A stretch of DNA of 64,000 nucleotides from Notospermus geniculatus. Lineage: Eukaryota > Nemertea > Pilidiophora > Heteronemertea > Lineidae. Position 1 is the first letter of the stretch. Every line of letters starts with the position of its first letter. Location of the stretch: NCBI GenBank assembly GCA_002633025.1, contig NMRB01000021.1, forward strand, positions 549,356 to 613,355, written 5' to 3'. Of the stretch, positions 23,300 to 33,775 are shown piece after piece. Below the pieces are notes generated by a model. The model made no database searches. It saw only the letters and a list, made by a program, of their open reading frames with translations, and had not been told where the DNA came from. A program made the position numbers and the translations under genes.

Positions 23300-24381
23300 C
23301 GACTGTCCCTCATAAGGATAAAAGTTTTGGTCCGAACGTTGCTTAGCAGATGTAAACTACAAAGCAAAGAAGCTGGACAAAATTCATAAAGGCTAATATG
23401 GTGCTTCTACAAACTAGCAGAAGAACGAGTGTTCACGAATACTAACCAATATTATACGTTCCCCAACAAAACCTACATATGCACCGGAGGGATTGTGACA
23501 TACATGCAACTGCAGTTTTCATACAATACGTACGAATTGACCAAAATTGTTGCTTGGACGTTACACAATGGCGAAGCATTGGATATGTTGAGCGTGTTCA
23601 ACGAACGTGATCCATGCTTTCATATGCAACTACCATTGCAGTGCACTGTGCACTGACACGATTTTAACCGAACCAAGAGAACTTCAAACAAAAAAATTGA
23701 TTCACTGAACCACTTGATATGCAGCCAACATCGCTCAAAGAGGAAACTGACGATTAAATTTTATCCCATCGCTTTGTTTTGTGTCAAGCTGGAGTTTTTC
23801 CCTCGTTTTTCCAATAGAGAGCTCAAGGAGTTGATTGCAATAGCGTGCTGTTTTCCAAGCAGCAGGACAAGTACGTGACAAATTTGTCGGTGTTTCACAG
23901 CTCAAAGCTCGACGGTTTTTGGATTCAACTCGAGGCGAAAACAAACACTCGCAGCCCTCTGCAGATTCATTATGCATGCCCAGTGTGTTGTACCAACATT
24001 ATTTCCGTTTTTTCCTCCTATAAAACCTGAGTTTATGCCGCCGAATATCGAACGGCGCGAGATATGACGTGATCAAAGCAACCCGTGTAAACTAATAACC
24101 GCCAGTATGAAGCCACTTTATCATGTTTATGCTGAACTATTTGTTTTAATGAGTTGAACTCTTGACATTTCACTTCACCAATATTTCAACTTCTTTCAGT
24201 TTTTCATTTTCTAATAAATTTTCCTCATATGCTTTGAGTGATTCTCTTTCAATACATTTTTAGGAAACGGCTGTATGCTAATTCCGTTCTCTTTGGCAAC
24301 GAAAGGAAATTAGTACCAGTTTCGAGGGATTAAGTGCCAACTGGGACATTCTCGGGTCGTTCACCACTCGCAGGTATCGTT
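23300..24381. repeat. Second duplicated segment, copy 1 (ends at an N)
   Basis: Matches 24383-25738. From about 23570 to 24379 the match is near-perfect. From 23300 to 23570 it is patchier, with a ~50-bp deletion and frame-breaking indels. The copy ends at the single N at 24382, and the other copy starts immediately after it. As at 12 kb, this suggests overlapping haplotype contigs joined end to end rather than a true tandem duplication. Confidence 0.8.
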
Positions 24382-24382
24382 N

Positions 24383-24612
24383 GCAGTTGCGAAGGCTTCA
24401 TAAATATGGTCCCAGATGTAAACCACAAAGCAAAGAAGCTAGACAAAATTCATGAAGGCTATGTGGTGCTTCTACAAACTAGACACAGTCATGACAGTGC
24501 ATTCACATTGCCGTCTCTGTGCAAAACTGTAGCAGAAGAACGAGTGTTTATGAATACTAACCAATATTACTTTCCTCTAACAAAACCTACATATGCACCG
24601 GAGGGATTGTGA
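24383..24612 (+). pseudogene. Coding-like fragment, unidentified
   Basis: In copy 2 the frame ending with TGA at 24610-24612 reads about 75 residues of ordinary, mixed composition. It includes VPDVNHKAKKLDKIHEGY and VFMNTNQYYFPLTKPTYAPE. In copy 1 the same stretch (about 23345-23480) has a 1-bp frameshift after DKIHKG, an in-frame stop and a ~50-bp deletion. I do not recognise the family. It could be an exon fragment, transposon debris or chance. The part upstream of 24383 crosses an N and should be ignored. Confidence 0.2.
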
Positions 24613-24637
24613 CATAACTGTAGTTTTCATACAATAC

Positions 24638-24887
24638 TAGCCGTGGTTACACTACATTGAAATACCCGGGTTTTTTGACACCCGGGTGTAGCCCGGCTGT
24701 GAAAAATCCCTCCTGAGGCCCGGTGCCTGTCAACACTACTCAAATTTTGTGACGGGGACCTAAATTAAACCCTCCAAAAACCGTTGGAGCTCGGAGGGGA
24801 TTATTACACCGCGTTTTTAACAGGTGTGGACAGAAAAAACCCGGGTTCGACACGGGTTTTTTATGTAGTGTAAAGAGGGCTTATGTT
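24638..24887. mobile_element. 250-bp inverted-repeat insertion, present in one copy only
   Basis: Copy 1 reads CAATACGTACGAATT straight through; copy 2 has about 250 extra bp between CAATAC and GTACGAATT. The insert begins TAGCCGTGGTTACACTACAT and ends ATGTAGTGTAAAGAGGGCTTA, so TACACTACAT is inverted at the ends. ACCCGGGTTTTTT also occurs near both ends in inverted orientation. Target duplication is unclear (perhaps TA). No transposase frame. The CCCGGG plus T-run motif also occurs in the hairpin at 51972-52021. Confidence 0.75.
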
Positions 24888-25738
24888 GTACGAATTGACC
24901 AAAATTTTGGCATGGACGTTACAAAATGGCGAAGCATTGGATATGTTGAGCGTGTTCAACGAACGTGATCCATGCTTTCATATGCAACTACCATTGCAGT
25001 GCACTGTGCACTGACACGATTTCAACCGAACCAAGAGAACTTCAAACAAAAAAATTGATTCACTGAACCACTTGATATGCAGCCAACATCGCTCAAAGAG
25101 GAAACTGACGATTAAATTTTATCCCATCGCTTTGTTTTGTGTCAAGCTGGAGTTTTTCCCTCGTTTTTCCAATAGAGAGCTCAAGGAGTTGATTGCAATA
25201 GCGTGCTGTTTTCCAAGCAGCAGGACAAGTACGTGACAAATTTGTCGGTGTTTCACAGCTCAAAGCTCGACGGTTTTTGGATTCAACTCGAGGCGAAAAC
25301 AAACACTCGCAGCCCTCTGCAGATTCATTATGCATGCCCAGTGTGTTGTACCAACATTATTTCCGTTTTTTCCTCCTATAAAACCTGAGTTTATGCCGCC
25401 GAATATCGAACGGCGCGAGATATGACGTGATCAAAGCAACCCGTGTAAACTAATAACCGCCAGTATGAAGCCACTTTATCATGTTTATGCTGAACTATTT
25501 GTTTTAATGAGTTGAACTCTTGACATTTCACTTCACCAATATTTCAACTTCTTTCAGTTTTTCATTTTCTAATAAATTTTCCTCATATGCTTTGAGTGAT
25601 TCTCTTTCAATACATTTTAAGGAAACGGCTGTATGCTAATTCCGTTCTCTTTGGCAACGAAAGGAAATTAGTACCAGTTTCGAGGGATTAAGTGCCAACT
25701 GGGACATTCTCGGGTCGTTCACCACTCGCAGGTATCGT

Positions 25739-26720
25739 TTATGAAGATGAAGTTAGCAATCATACGGCAGGAAAGAATTCAGAAGTGTTGATTGACTAAT
25801 AATCCTGATCAAGTTGGCACTACTGGCAGAAAGCGATTGGCCCCTTGTCTCAGCAAGCACTTTTTTATCACAGGCATTACCATTTTGATATTTCATGTTG
25901 AGGCAAAAAAACACGGGAAGAATGAACAAATAGCCATCGAGGGTCTTCTTTTAACTGTAATTTCAATGCCAGTTTCGTGACTTACAAGATAACGAAATCG
26001 AATTAGTAGTAATGGAACTTTTAAGTCCACCTGCCATTGCCTTTGAACACATGGTGGCCTTTCCGAATTACCCGTGAAATATTGTTACCGTGTCCACATA
26101 CAGTGGTCCATAATGAGCTCGCCCACACATCATGCTCTCAGCCGGGTCCAGTTGATAGTTGACCACAGAAAATGCACAAGATGTACGCATCTGTACCACA
26201 ACCTTGTGGTGAAACATCCATCGGTAGACACATGTTACAGCCACGGTCTCCTCTTGCTGAAACTAGTACATGTAATTGATTGGTAAGTCTGTCATCAAGG
26301 GTCTCCGGCAGATTCCAGGGCAGTCGACAAAGTTAACGCAAGAGCGTTATAATGACCGTTTCGGCGTACATTACGAAGTAAACTCAAGTAGATGATACCA
26401 ACATCGGATAATTACCGCAGCAATGGTTCAGCCGTGGTGCCTGTAATTGCTTGACTGATGGGAGGAAGCCCATGAGTGGCCGCGACTAATTTGGTCAATT
26501 CGTTCGATCACTGGGTGGTGGGTGGGTTTGAAGCTTAATTCAGGGAAACGTGTGAAGGTATCTCGATGGAGGACATATCCAAGCTGCCAATGAGAACTGC
26601 ATGGCAGCCACTCAAGAGGACAGTGAAATCTCGAATTATCCGAAATCATCCTGGTTGCAACTTCTGTGAGAGGGAATCAACCCGCAATGCTTCGAAAACC
26701 CTGAAAGCTCGTTCAATGTG
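25739..26720. other. Non-coding, nothing recognised
   Basis: Unique sequence right of the second duplicated segment. Short frames only. TACATGTA occurs near 26269. Confidence 0.4.
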
Positions 26721-26721
26721 C

Positions 26722-26913
26722 AATCTTCAAGCTTGAACTCTCGGACTTCCGTTTTCAAGCTTGAATCCGGACAATTCAATCTTCAAGCTTGAACCTGAAC
26801 CTCAATCTTCAAGCTTGAACCCGAACTTCAAGCTTGAATCTTCAAGCTTTTCGTGAAATCGTAAGTTCAAGCTTGAAGATTGAAGTCAGGGTTGAAGCTT
26901 GGAGATTGAAAAT
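26722..26913. repeat. Array of eight TTCAAGCTTGAA palindromes
   Basis: The 12-bp palindrome TTCAAGCTTGAA, or a close variant, occurs at about 26726, 26754, 26782, 26808, 26827, 26841, 26876 and 26902. Spacing is mostly 19-28 bp. Early copies are preceded by CAATC and the last perfect copy is followed by GATTG, so the array as a whole is also an inverted repeat. Each unit can form a small cruciform or bind a dimeric protein. The spacers are short (about 2-23 bp), related to each other (ACCTGAAC, ACCCGAAC) and irregular, so this is not a CRISPR array. Confidence 0.9.
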
Positions 26914-29286
26914 GGGATGAGCCTTCTGGGCTTTCATACATGTACAAAGCTGTCTTGCATTACTTGAAGGCAAAGTTCATATATGTACCCTTGGGTCGAC
27001 GATTCCCTGAAACCATTTGCCGACAGTGATTAATTTTGACGTCACTATGGGGTTAACTTGATGCTGTTCAGTTTGGGCAAATGTCTGCAGCCAGAGCTTT
27101 TGGGACTCCTGTCTGGGATTAGCCTAATCTATTTGGTGCCGCTCAGATTTCGGCCCATATCTAATTGATTGAGTAGAAACTATTGGCGGAGATTAGCCCG
27201 GAAATTGATTTATGTCATCCCGGCGGGACGGAGGGGGATGACCCCGGAATAGCTGACGACGTTTTTGGGGTTCTGGTTTTGGAAGTGGCTTTACATGGAG
27301 AACAGCCTCAGTCTGCCGATCGTTCCCCTAAAGTGCTCCTGTAAAAGGAGGAAAAGCTACCGGAAATGGAGTGTGCTCTGTAAACATTCAGGTGGTAGAA
27401 TGACAAAAAATGTGGAGCAGTGTATATGCAACCGTTGAACGGAAGATACATTGAACCAAGAATATATAAGTATACATGTACCTATATATTCTTGATTGAA
27501 CCAAATGGTTCCTGATCCTCGCAAAGATAGTGCTGCGTTCTTCGGAGAACACAGTTTTAGCTAATTACGCTGACGGCATCCTAATATTTCCCTTACCATC
27601 CAAATCACTTCCGGTCAACAGACATAAGCAGACGAAAGATGCGAAAATAATGATCAGCGTTTGATTGCTCGTTCTTCCGGTCCCGTTAGTACCGAGCGTT
27701 GACGATTTGTCTACTGTTCACTGATGAGAATATTGTTCAGAGCGGCCTGATTGATGACAGATTGCTTCACATTAATCATTCCTCTTGACATACTCTCGGC
27801 GATTATTACGAAACTGGGTTCCTCTGAGGCCAGGCTTTAGTTATTGTAATTATGATAAAGAGACAGGTTGTTGAAGATGGTGAGATATTGGAGTACACGG
27901 AGGGAATCCAAATGAAATCTTCTAGACTTCTCGGAGAGAGGCACAGTAGTGGCAACATCGGCGCCGGTCGTCTCTGATATCGCGAGGCTATTTCCGGTCA
28001 GTGCCATCCTTGATGCGGTGGAGAGGACTACATTCTTTGACCCATTACGGTTTCTTTGGGTTTCAAATTTTCCTGGGTTAAAGTAATCTAATGCTGGAGA
28101 CAGCGTCGAAGCAGGCGCCCGACTCTCGAGTCAATGTTTGAATACCCAAATGCGATTTGATTTGCAACCAAAAACGTACGCTGCATTTACTATCATGACA
28201 CGAAAAATATGTCAATGCCCTCAAATCCCTGGTTTCTGACGGCACGTAAGAAACAAACTGAAAAAAACATGGTCGGAACAAAATGGGAACAGACTTAATG
28301 CAACAGAGACGCTGGAAAGAACTAAAATCTCACTTTTATGGCCGGTTGATGGTCACTCAGAAAGATTTTTGCAGCCGTGATTCAACCACAGGGAATAACG
28401 GATAGTTTCTTGGGTTTCAGTTTAAATAAATTATTGATAGAATCTCTGTTTTGTCGTCCTTTGTCCAGCTCAGAACAGAAAGCATTACTGAGCAGATGAC
28501 AAAAAAGGAATGAATGATGTTCGTTGAAAGAAATGTCCTTTGTGATTTTTGAAACTGAGGTACATCAGTTGCTTTCTATCAATGCGAAGACATTTCAAAA
28601 GTTCTTTAAGAATGTGCGGAATGCTTTCTTGAAGACAGGCGTTTGATTACTTCTGTGCCTGAAACTTTGCTCTCTTCATCTATTTTCATTGATCAAGGAA
28701 GTTAATGTCGGCCTTGCCATGTTTTCAAATTGTATATTGGGAAACGTCGGCCGTCAGCCTACATTTTGTCTTCTTTGGTTTTGTGAAACCTAAGATGGGC
28801 CCAGCTGATGAACAGTTACAGTATGTGCCAACATGTTGATACGTGTCGATTTTTACAGCAAACTCATTGCTTTCCCAACTCCTCAAGTACTCCATAATGG
28901 CCGGCTTTATTCGATTCTCCCTTCCAATCCCTTTCTCTCGTTATTGAGCCCGATGCCTACTTACGACCGTATCTCCTCACTCAAATGATTTAAACTTAGA
29001 AGTACGGTGATTTCGCTGATGGCCTAAATAAATCGATCCAGCCAATGGCGATTTCCCATTTACGAACTCTTTAAGCAGTGCGATGAAGAGGTGGATTGGT
29101 CGGATACTGCAGTAATTGTACCAGACTCCATTCAATCAGGTCTGATGTCAAAGCATCGCCAGGAAATGGGCAATCGGTTGGTTTTATTTTCTTGTGAATA
29201 TCTAAATGGAAGGGTTATCGGTTTTATCAAGGTTGTGGTGTTGACCTACAGGTGATTTGGCGAATGCTGGCGAACTCGAACTTTTA
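26914..29286. other. Open-frame-poor, repeat-poor stretch
   Basis: Over 2.3 kb carries almost no open frame of 60 codons on either strand and, apart from the small foldback at 27.45 kb, no recognisable repeat. Words such as TTAATCATT, GATTATTACG, ATTGATTGAG and AATTATGATAAAG are frequent. This repeat-free island between MITE-rich blocks might be constrained regulatory DNA. The sequence alone cannot show this. Confidence 0.35.
27450..27502. repeat. 37-bp palindromic insert between ATTGAACC direct repeats
   Basis: ATTGAACC occurs at 27450-27457 and 27495-27502. Between them lie 37 bp whose ends AAGAATATATA and TATATATTCTT are inverted, with TACATGTA in the loop. An 8-bp direct repeat around a foldback resembles a tiny hAT-type derivative or an excision remnant. 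Chance in AT-rich DNA is possible. Confidence 0.45.
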
Positions 29287-29410
29287 GGCCCCGATTACAT
29301 AAGTATACGGTATACGAAAACGCCGGTTAACAATGGCTTCACGGTCGCGAATCCTTTGTGAAGCCTTTGTTAACCGGCGTTTTCGTATACTTCTATGTAA
29401 TAGGGGCTTT
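29284..29410. mobile_element. MITE family B, copy 1
   Basis: About 121 bp, nearly all inverted repeat. The left end GGCCCCGATTACATAAGTAT mirrors ATACTTCTATGTAATAGGGG, and inner arms GCCGGTTAACAAWGGCTTCA mirror TGAAGCCTTTGTTAACCGGC. TTA flanks both ends if the element is taken as RGCCCC...GGGGCY. A 3-bp TTA target and GGCC-type end resemble PIF/Harbinger. The central loop is CGGTCGCGAATCCT. Copies 2 and 3 are at 30.2 and 38.4 kb. The 109-codon frame across it is an artefact of the hairpin. Confidence 0.85.
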
Positions 29411-30184
29411 ATAGAGTTGCGCTGGCGGAACCGCCCAGAAGAAGTTTTAACATCGCTGCGCTGGTAACGGCTCTTGGTTCTAGCGTTACGGCTCGTGCCA
29501 AAATCATGGTCGGTGAACTTGCCATAAGAAACCAACAGCGGTTGTTGATAATGGCGGAGGACGCAAATCATGAAACACTCTCTCGTCAAACCGTATCCGG
29601 TTCCTGGCAACATCTTGGTCGCATGTTCTGATCACTCTGTCTGAAGCCGCGCTGATCCTGTGTGGGATTAATTTGATTAAATTTCAATACTAGCAGACGA
29701 TGTATATTATCCTACAAAGCGACGCGGGGAAGTTCAAGCAAAGCAATCTGTTATTACCACTCGCAGGGTAAAACAAGTTCAGGGTCGTGGGAGAAAGCAG
29801 CAACACTATTTGATTCATCTGTTCAATTTGTGGGATCAGTGCAGTACGGACAAAGCAAGTTCCTTTCAGAATCTTAAAATTCCTTCATATTTCTGTGGGC
29901 GGTCTCTACATTTTCCTTCAGCGTAGCCTTTCCTGACAGAATCTGATTGTGAAGTTTTGATCGTGTGATGCGTATGGACGGAAAATCTTTAAAATCCATT
30001 CGATTCTTGTGACATGGCAAATGATGCAATTTGAATGAAAGTTCAGACGCGATATTGAAAATACTGCCATTTTAACTAAATGTACATGTAGAAGAATGAA
30101 TTGTGCACGGAAAGAATAGGATAGGAATTCAATGCAGTATGGACTCTGAAATGTTCTCTCGCCCTGACACAAGCAAGTCGGCCC
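29411..30184. other. Non-coding, nothing recognised
   Basis: Unique sequence between two family B MITEs. GGCGGAACCGCC near 29430 is a tight small hairpin. No gene seen. Confidence 0.4.
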
Positions 30185-30325
30185 AGGTTGCGATTACATA
30201 AGGGCCATTTAGACGACAAGCCAAAAACTTCAAGGCTTCACGACAAGGCTTCACGGTCGCAAACCCTTTGTGAAGCCTTTAACCGGCGTGTCCGTACCAT
30301 GTGTGAGCTCTATGTAATCGCAGCC
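30185..30325. mobile_element. MITE family B, copy 2 (diverged)
   Basis: The left end AGGTTGCGATTACATAAG mirrors CTCTATGTAATCGCAGCCT at the right. The interior shares GGCTTCACGGTCGCRAA, CCTTTGTGAAGCCTTT and AACCGGCGTGTCCG with the other copies. The left inner arm is rearranged (a partly repeated CAAGGCTTCACGACAAGG). Target duplication is not visible. Confidence 0.75.
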
Positions 30326-31988
30326 TTAGAAATGGTATGTTTTGTTGGACTTGATGTCACCAGAAGAGGGTATGGGGCAATATCGAGACAGCATACGAGG
30401 CGCAGGGTTGGCCGTTCAGCTGAAGTTTTGTTCCCCGATGTCCCAGCTGGAGACGGGCAGTCGAGACAGGTAGTCCCTATTAACCGTAATCGCCTTGGTA
30501 ATGACCAATATCCGGTCAAGCTGACAAGCAAACCAAGTTTATTGGCCAATTAAACTTGATCAATAGGCGTTCGATAGATTCTCTGTTCAATCCTAATCAG
30601 TATCATGCTGTCTGTTGTTAAACATATCATTAGGAGCTTCAACTTGACAGCAAGAAATCATACATGAGAGACATGATAAAAATGATGTTTATTTATCATA
30701 ATATTGATTAATTTCCTTCAGCGGTTGATTAAATCGATCGGGTCGGATCCGTTCCTCTGGTTAATTTGCCTACAGGTTGAACAAAGCTTTGGTTCTTATA
30801 GAGCAAATAAGAAAGACAAACAAGCCGGAAGCAGCGTCCTACGTCATTGCAGGATCTAGACTTTCGCCATCTTCCTGATATCAACAGGCAATCGGCAGCT
30901 TTTAAGAGGCCATTGATAATCTAATCTTGGTATCCATCACACCGGCACTATTTGACTTCACTTTCTGGCGACGAAGAAATATGCCTAGAGAGTAGAATCC
31001 TCCCCATCACTCGCCATTTGGGATCCGGTGGCCACTGAGGTACATGTAGAGACGAAGACTTCTATCTCGTTGCGGTCTATCACCGAGAGTATGGACTCCT
31101 CTTTGTGAAAGAAGAAAATGAATTACTATTACTATTAATGGTAATACATGTAGCATCGTCATATCAAAATAATCTCCCCAAGAAAAAACAAGTTCTTTCG
31201 ATGCAACATTTTGCTGGAATGTCAGTGGCGTCGAGCGAATCGACTCGCAAGCCTTTGAAAAATCGATGGCAGATGAATGATGAGATCGAAATGGTGCCGC
31301 ATGTCATCGATTTTGCTTGCTGTATTTAGTTTCTCCTAATCGCTTTAATGGTAGTTTACGGTTTTTTGTTGTTCGTTTACTTGTATTTCCAATGGATTAA
31401 TGGTCCAATCAATTGATCTTTTTTTGCTTAATATCCTTTCAAATCTTCCGTTCGCTACCAAAATCTGCGCAACCACATCAACAGATGCGGGTTGCTCCAG
31501 GCAAAGCAGTCCATGGATCGCCAAATTTCCACTCGCCCTTCCTTTCGCGGTGGTATTCAGCCAACTTTGGCCCGATTTTGCCTTTAGGCCGACTTGATTG
31601 CCTGATCTCCCGAGTAAGATCCACATCAGAATCACGTACACGGGGCACAGCCAAGCATTGTGAGGATGTTCAGTTCAATCGATGTCGTTGCGTTTTCTGA
31701 TGGGAGAGAAATCTTATCTGCTGTAATCTCCACGACACTTTTTTCTTTTTTTAGTCCTGTCGATAAACCAATAACTAAGCGTCTTTCAAAAAGAGTTGCT
31801 TCGAATGCCATGGATGTTTTTATCACGGAATTGTGAAAAAGACGAGTGTGGACGCTGATTGCCAAAACTAAATTGTGCTCTGTGTTTTACTTTAATCAGT
31901 AAAAGTATCAAGAGAAAATGTGGAAAGAGTAAAAAGGCCTAGCTGGTGGGTTGAACTTGAATATTCGGCCGGGGGGGGGGGAGGCATC
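30326..31988. other. Non-coding, AT-rich
   Basis: The 30.55-30.78 kb part is rich in TTGATTAAT and TTGATTAAATCGAT words and lacks open frames, possibly regulatory. Overlapping frames on both strands near 31.35-31.7 kb are of chance length. A run of ten G lies at about 31971. Confidence 0.35.
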
Positions 31989-32414
31989 TAAGGCTGCGTA
32001 TCCATAGGCTGTTCGCTTGTGCACTAATATTCCGTGTTACATGTACGTGTTCGCTTGCGGCCTGTCACATGGACAATGAACCTTTTGTTTGGCTTAGTAT
32101 TTGTCGTTCCCATAAGCGGTTTTTCCACGGTACAATATTATTGCACAATATCGGGCCCAAAATGGGTGTCATGTGCTTCTGGCATAATGGAGGAGAAAGA
32201 TTGACAATAATATTGCCCATTTTGATCCTCATACATGTATTGTGCAATAATATTGCACGTGGATAGGCCGCTGTAGGCTGTACCGTGCAAACCTTTCCCA
32301 TTGTTCACGGCACATATGCCCTGTTGAGTGGGAACATAGGGAATGGACATGCTCATTCTTTTGCCAGAAGTCCACAACGATACAAGCGAACAGCCTATGG
32401 ATACGCATCCTTAC
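31988..32414. mobile_element. MITE family D (host of a nested family C element)
   Basis: The terminal repeat AGGCTGCGTATCCATAGGCT continuing GTTCGCTTGT (31991-32020) is mirrored by ACAAGCGAAC then AGCCTATGGATACGCATCCT (about 32382-32411). That is a 30-bp arm with one mismatch. TA flanks both ends. Total about 421 bp, of which about 160 bp is an inserted family C MITE, so the original was about 260 bp. No coding capacity. Confidence 0.88.
32114..32273. mobile_element. MITE family C, copy 2, nested in family D
   Basis: The ends AAGCGGTTTTTCCACGG and CCGTGGATAGGCCGCT-like sequence (as inverted partners) frame AATATTATTGCACAATAT arms identical to those of copy 1 at 11.1 kb. It lies wholly inside the family D element, so C inserted after D. 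The interior differs from copy 1 (GGAGGAGAAAGATTG present), so the copies share ends more than middles. Confidence 0.82.
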
Positions 32415-32745
32415 AAAGAATGAACACTACTAGATGAGATGCATGTGTTCGGTTCTCCAATTACATGTAAGTATTCCATCGTTTTGTTACAATTACAAGT
32501 ACAACGTGTTCGGTATTAGCATATTCATGAAAATCTATCTCCAAAGCTCTTGTTCCCGAGTCTCAGAGACTTTGTTTCATTAGTATTTTATAATTCTGAG
32601 CTAATGAACATGTCTGCCGCGCTAATGAAGATATCGCGTGTGGATGGAGATGAACTACCGAGGGATTTGTGGTTTTTGGTTTTTCGCCAGTAATGCGGAA
32701 GTCCGGGGCATGTGTGGCTAGCCAGCGTAGTGCCAACACCAGCAA
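32415..32745. other. Non-coding, nothing recognised
   Basis: Short unique spacer between two MITEs. TACATGTA occurs near 32463. Confidence 0.4.
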
Positions 32746-33064
32746 CATCGTATCATCCTCGATAATCGAAGGGCGATCTGCTCACCACTGCGTTACATCG
32801 CACATCACCCTTCGAGAAATAGACTGGTCCACGGCGTATCCGCTGCCTCTTGAAGAGCAGGCCAATCAGAACCGGTGTTGTAAAATTTCCTCGTGGTACA
32901 AATAATGGCCGAAGACCCGATATAAAGTGCAGTATGATGGGTCGACCGGTAAAGTTGGCATCATGCCAAGATACGCCGCGGACCTGTCTATTACTCGAAG
33001 GGTGATGTGCGATGTAACGCAGTGGTGAGCAGATCGCCCTTCGATTATCGAAGATGCATCGTAT
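32746..33064. mobile_element. MITE family E, 303 bp with 8-bp target duplication
   Basis: The element is 32754-33056, bracketed by a perfect 8-bp CATCGTAT (32746-32753, 33057-33064). The arms are about 90 bp. The left begins CATCCTCGATAATCGAAGGG and continues GCGATCTGCTCACCACTGCG, CACATCACCCTTCGAG and GTCCACGGCGTATC. The right is its inverted copy with few mismatches. An 8-bp duplication is typical of hAT elements, though the terminal CATC is not the usual hAT CAG. High arm identity suggests recent insertion. No open frame encodes a transposase. Confidence 0.92.
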
Positions 33065-33252
33065 CGGTGACGACACTGGCGACATGCTTGGTGGCGGTTA
33101 GAGAAAACAACATCTTGTGTCGAAGTCTCATCGCAAATCTTACCTCCTTTAATGGCATTCTGCAGCCTTAACAGACTTGCCTATACCCCTTCACCTCTTC
33201 ACATCAGTCATACTGAAGATGAACGAATTTCGCTATAAAACGATGTCCTAAT

Positions 33253-33334
33253 TTCAATCAGGATTAGGTTCATTCAATAATGACCTGATTGAGCTGTAAT
33301 TGTAACGATTGCCAAGCTGATATTCTCAATCAGG
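33253..33334. promoter_or_regulatory. Three TCAATCAGG motifs in 80 bp
   Basis: TTCAATCAGG (33253), its exact complement-type CCTGATTGAG (33284) and CTCAATCAGG (33325) lie in a frame-poor AT-rich stretch with GTAATTGTAA and CTAATGG words. TGATTGA resembles PBX/MEIS/HOX half-sites. Candidate enhancer core. No direct proof in the sequence. Confidence 0.3.
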
Positions 33335-33687
33335 CTAATGGATCTCAAGAGAGAGTCATAAACGATGATAGACAAGCTTTTTGTTCAATTTACAATGGCT
33401 CGATTAATAACAATGAAGGGCGTGCGTGTTGAGCTTCAGTTTCAATTTCATTAGACGTATTTTGTGACTTGGCCGTTGGAATTCGAAGAATTTATAGCCA
33501 AATGATCAGCAAAAAGATCATCAGGTTGTCCAGACAGGTCTATGATGGTTCATCTTGACGCTAAGATGAGTTGTCTGTAATATCAAGATCAGCATGTCAA
33601 TTTCAACATAAGTAGGCCTTACTGTATCTCCGTCAAAAAAAGAGAGAACTCTTCGCGTCCGTCCGTGAAATAAGCCGTAGTTCCCAG

Positions 33688-33775
33688 TGCCTTGCAGGGG
33701 CAAGTAAGAGACCCATTCAAGTGAGGAACACTAGTAGCTTGAGATGCCTTTGGCTTCGGCCCTGATGGAAAAATA
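33688..33775 (+). repeat. Dispersed repeat family S, copy 3 (internally deleted)
   Basis: Contains GTGCCTTGCAGGGGCAAGTA, AGAGACCCATTCAAGTGA and GTAGCTTGAGATG. It then jumps directly to CCTTTGGCTTCGGCCCTGAT, missing the CTTACCAG block seen in other copies. Same orientation as the others. Confidence 0.7.

Larger units (their letters stand above)
24383..25738. repeat. Second duplicated segment, copy 2 (carries a 250-bp insertion)
   Basis: Homologous to 23300-24381 but with an extra inverted-repeat insertion at 24638-24887. Past 25738 the sequence diverges from the end of copy 1 and continues as unique DNA. Very few substitutions separate the copies right of the insertion (for example CATTTTTAGG versus CATTTTAAGG). 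Confidence 0.8.

Noticed and set aside
26722-26913. CRISPR-like regular palindromes
   Set aside because: The spacers are short, irregular and related to each other, and the sequence context is eukaryotic. Treated as a minisatellite of palindromes.
29284-29613. 109-codon minus-strand frame
   Set aside because: Much of it reads through a family B hairpin. No domain.
31971-31981. Poly-G run as a possible G-quadruplex
   Set aside because: A single homopolymer run without the spaced G-tracts of a typical quadruplex. Could also be a sequencing feature.
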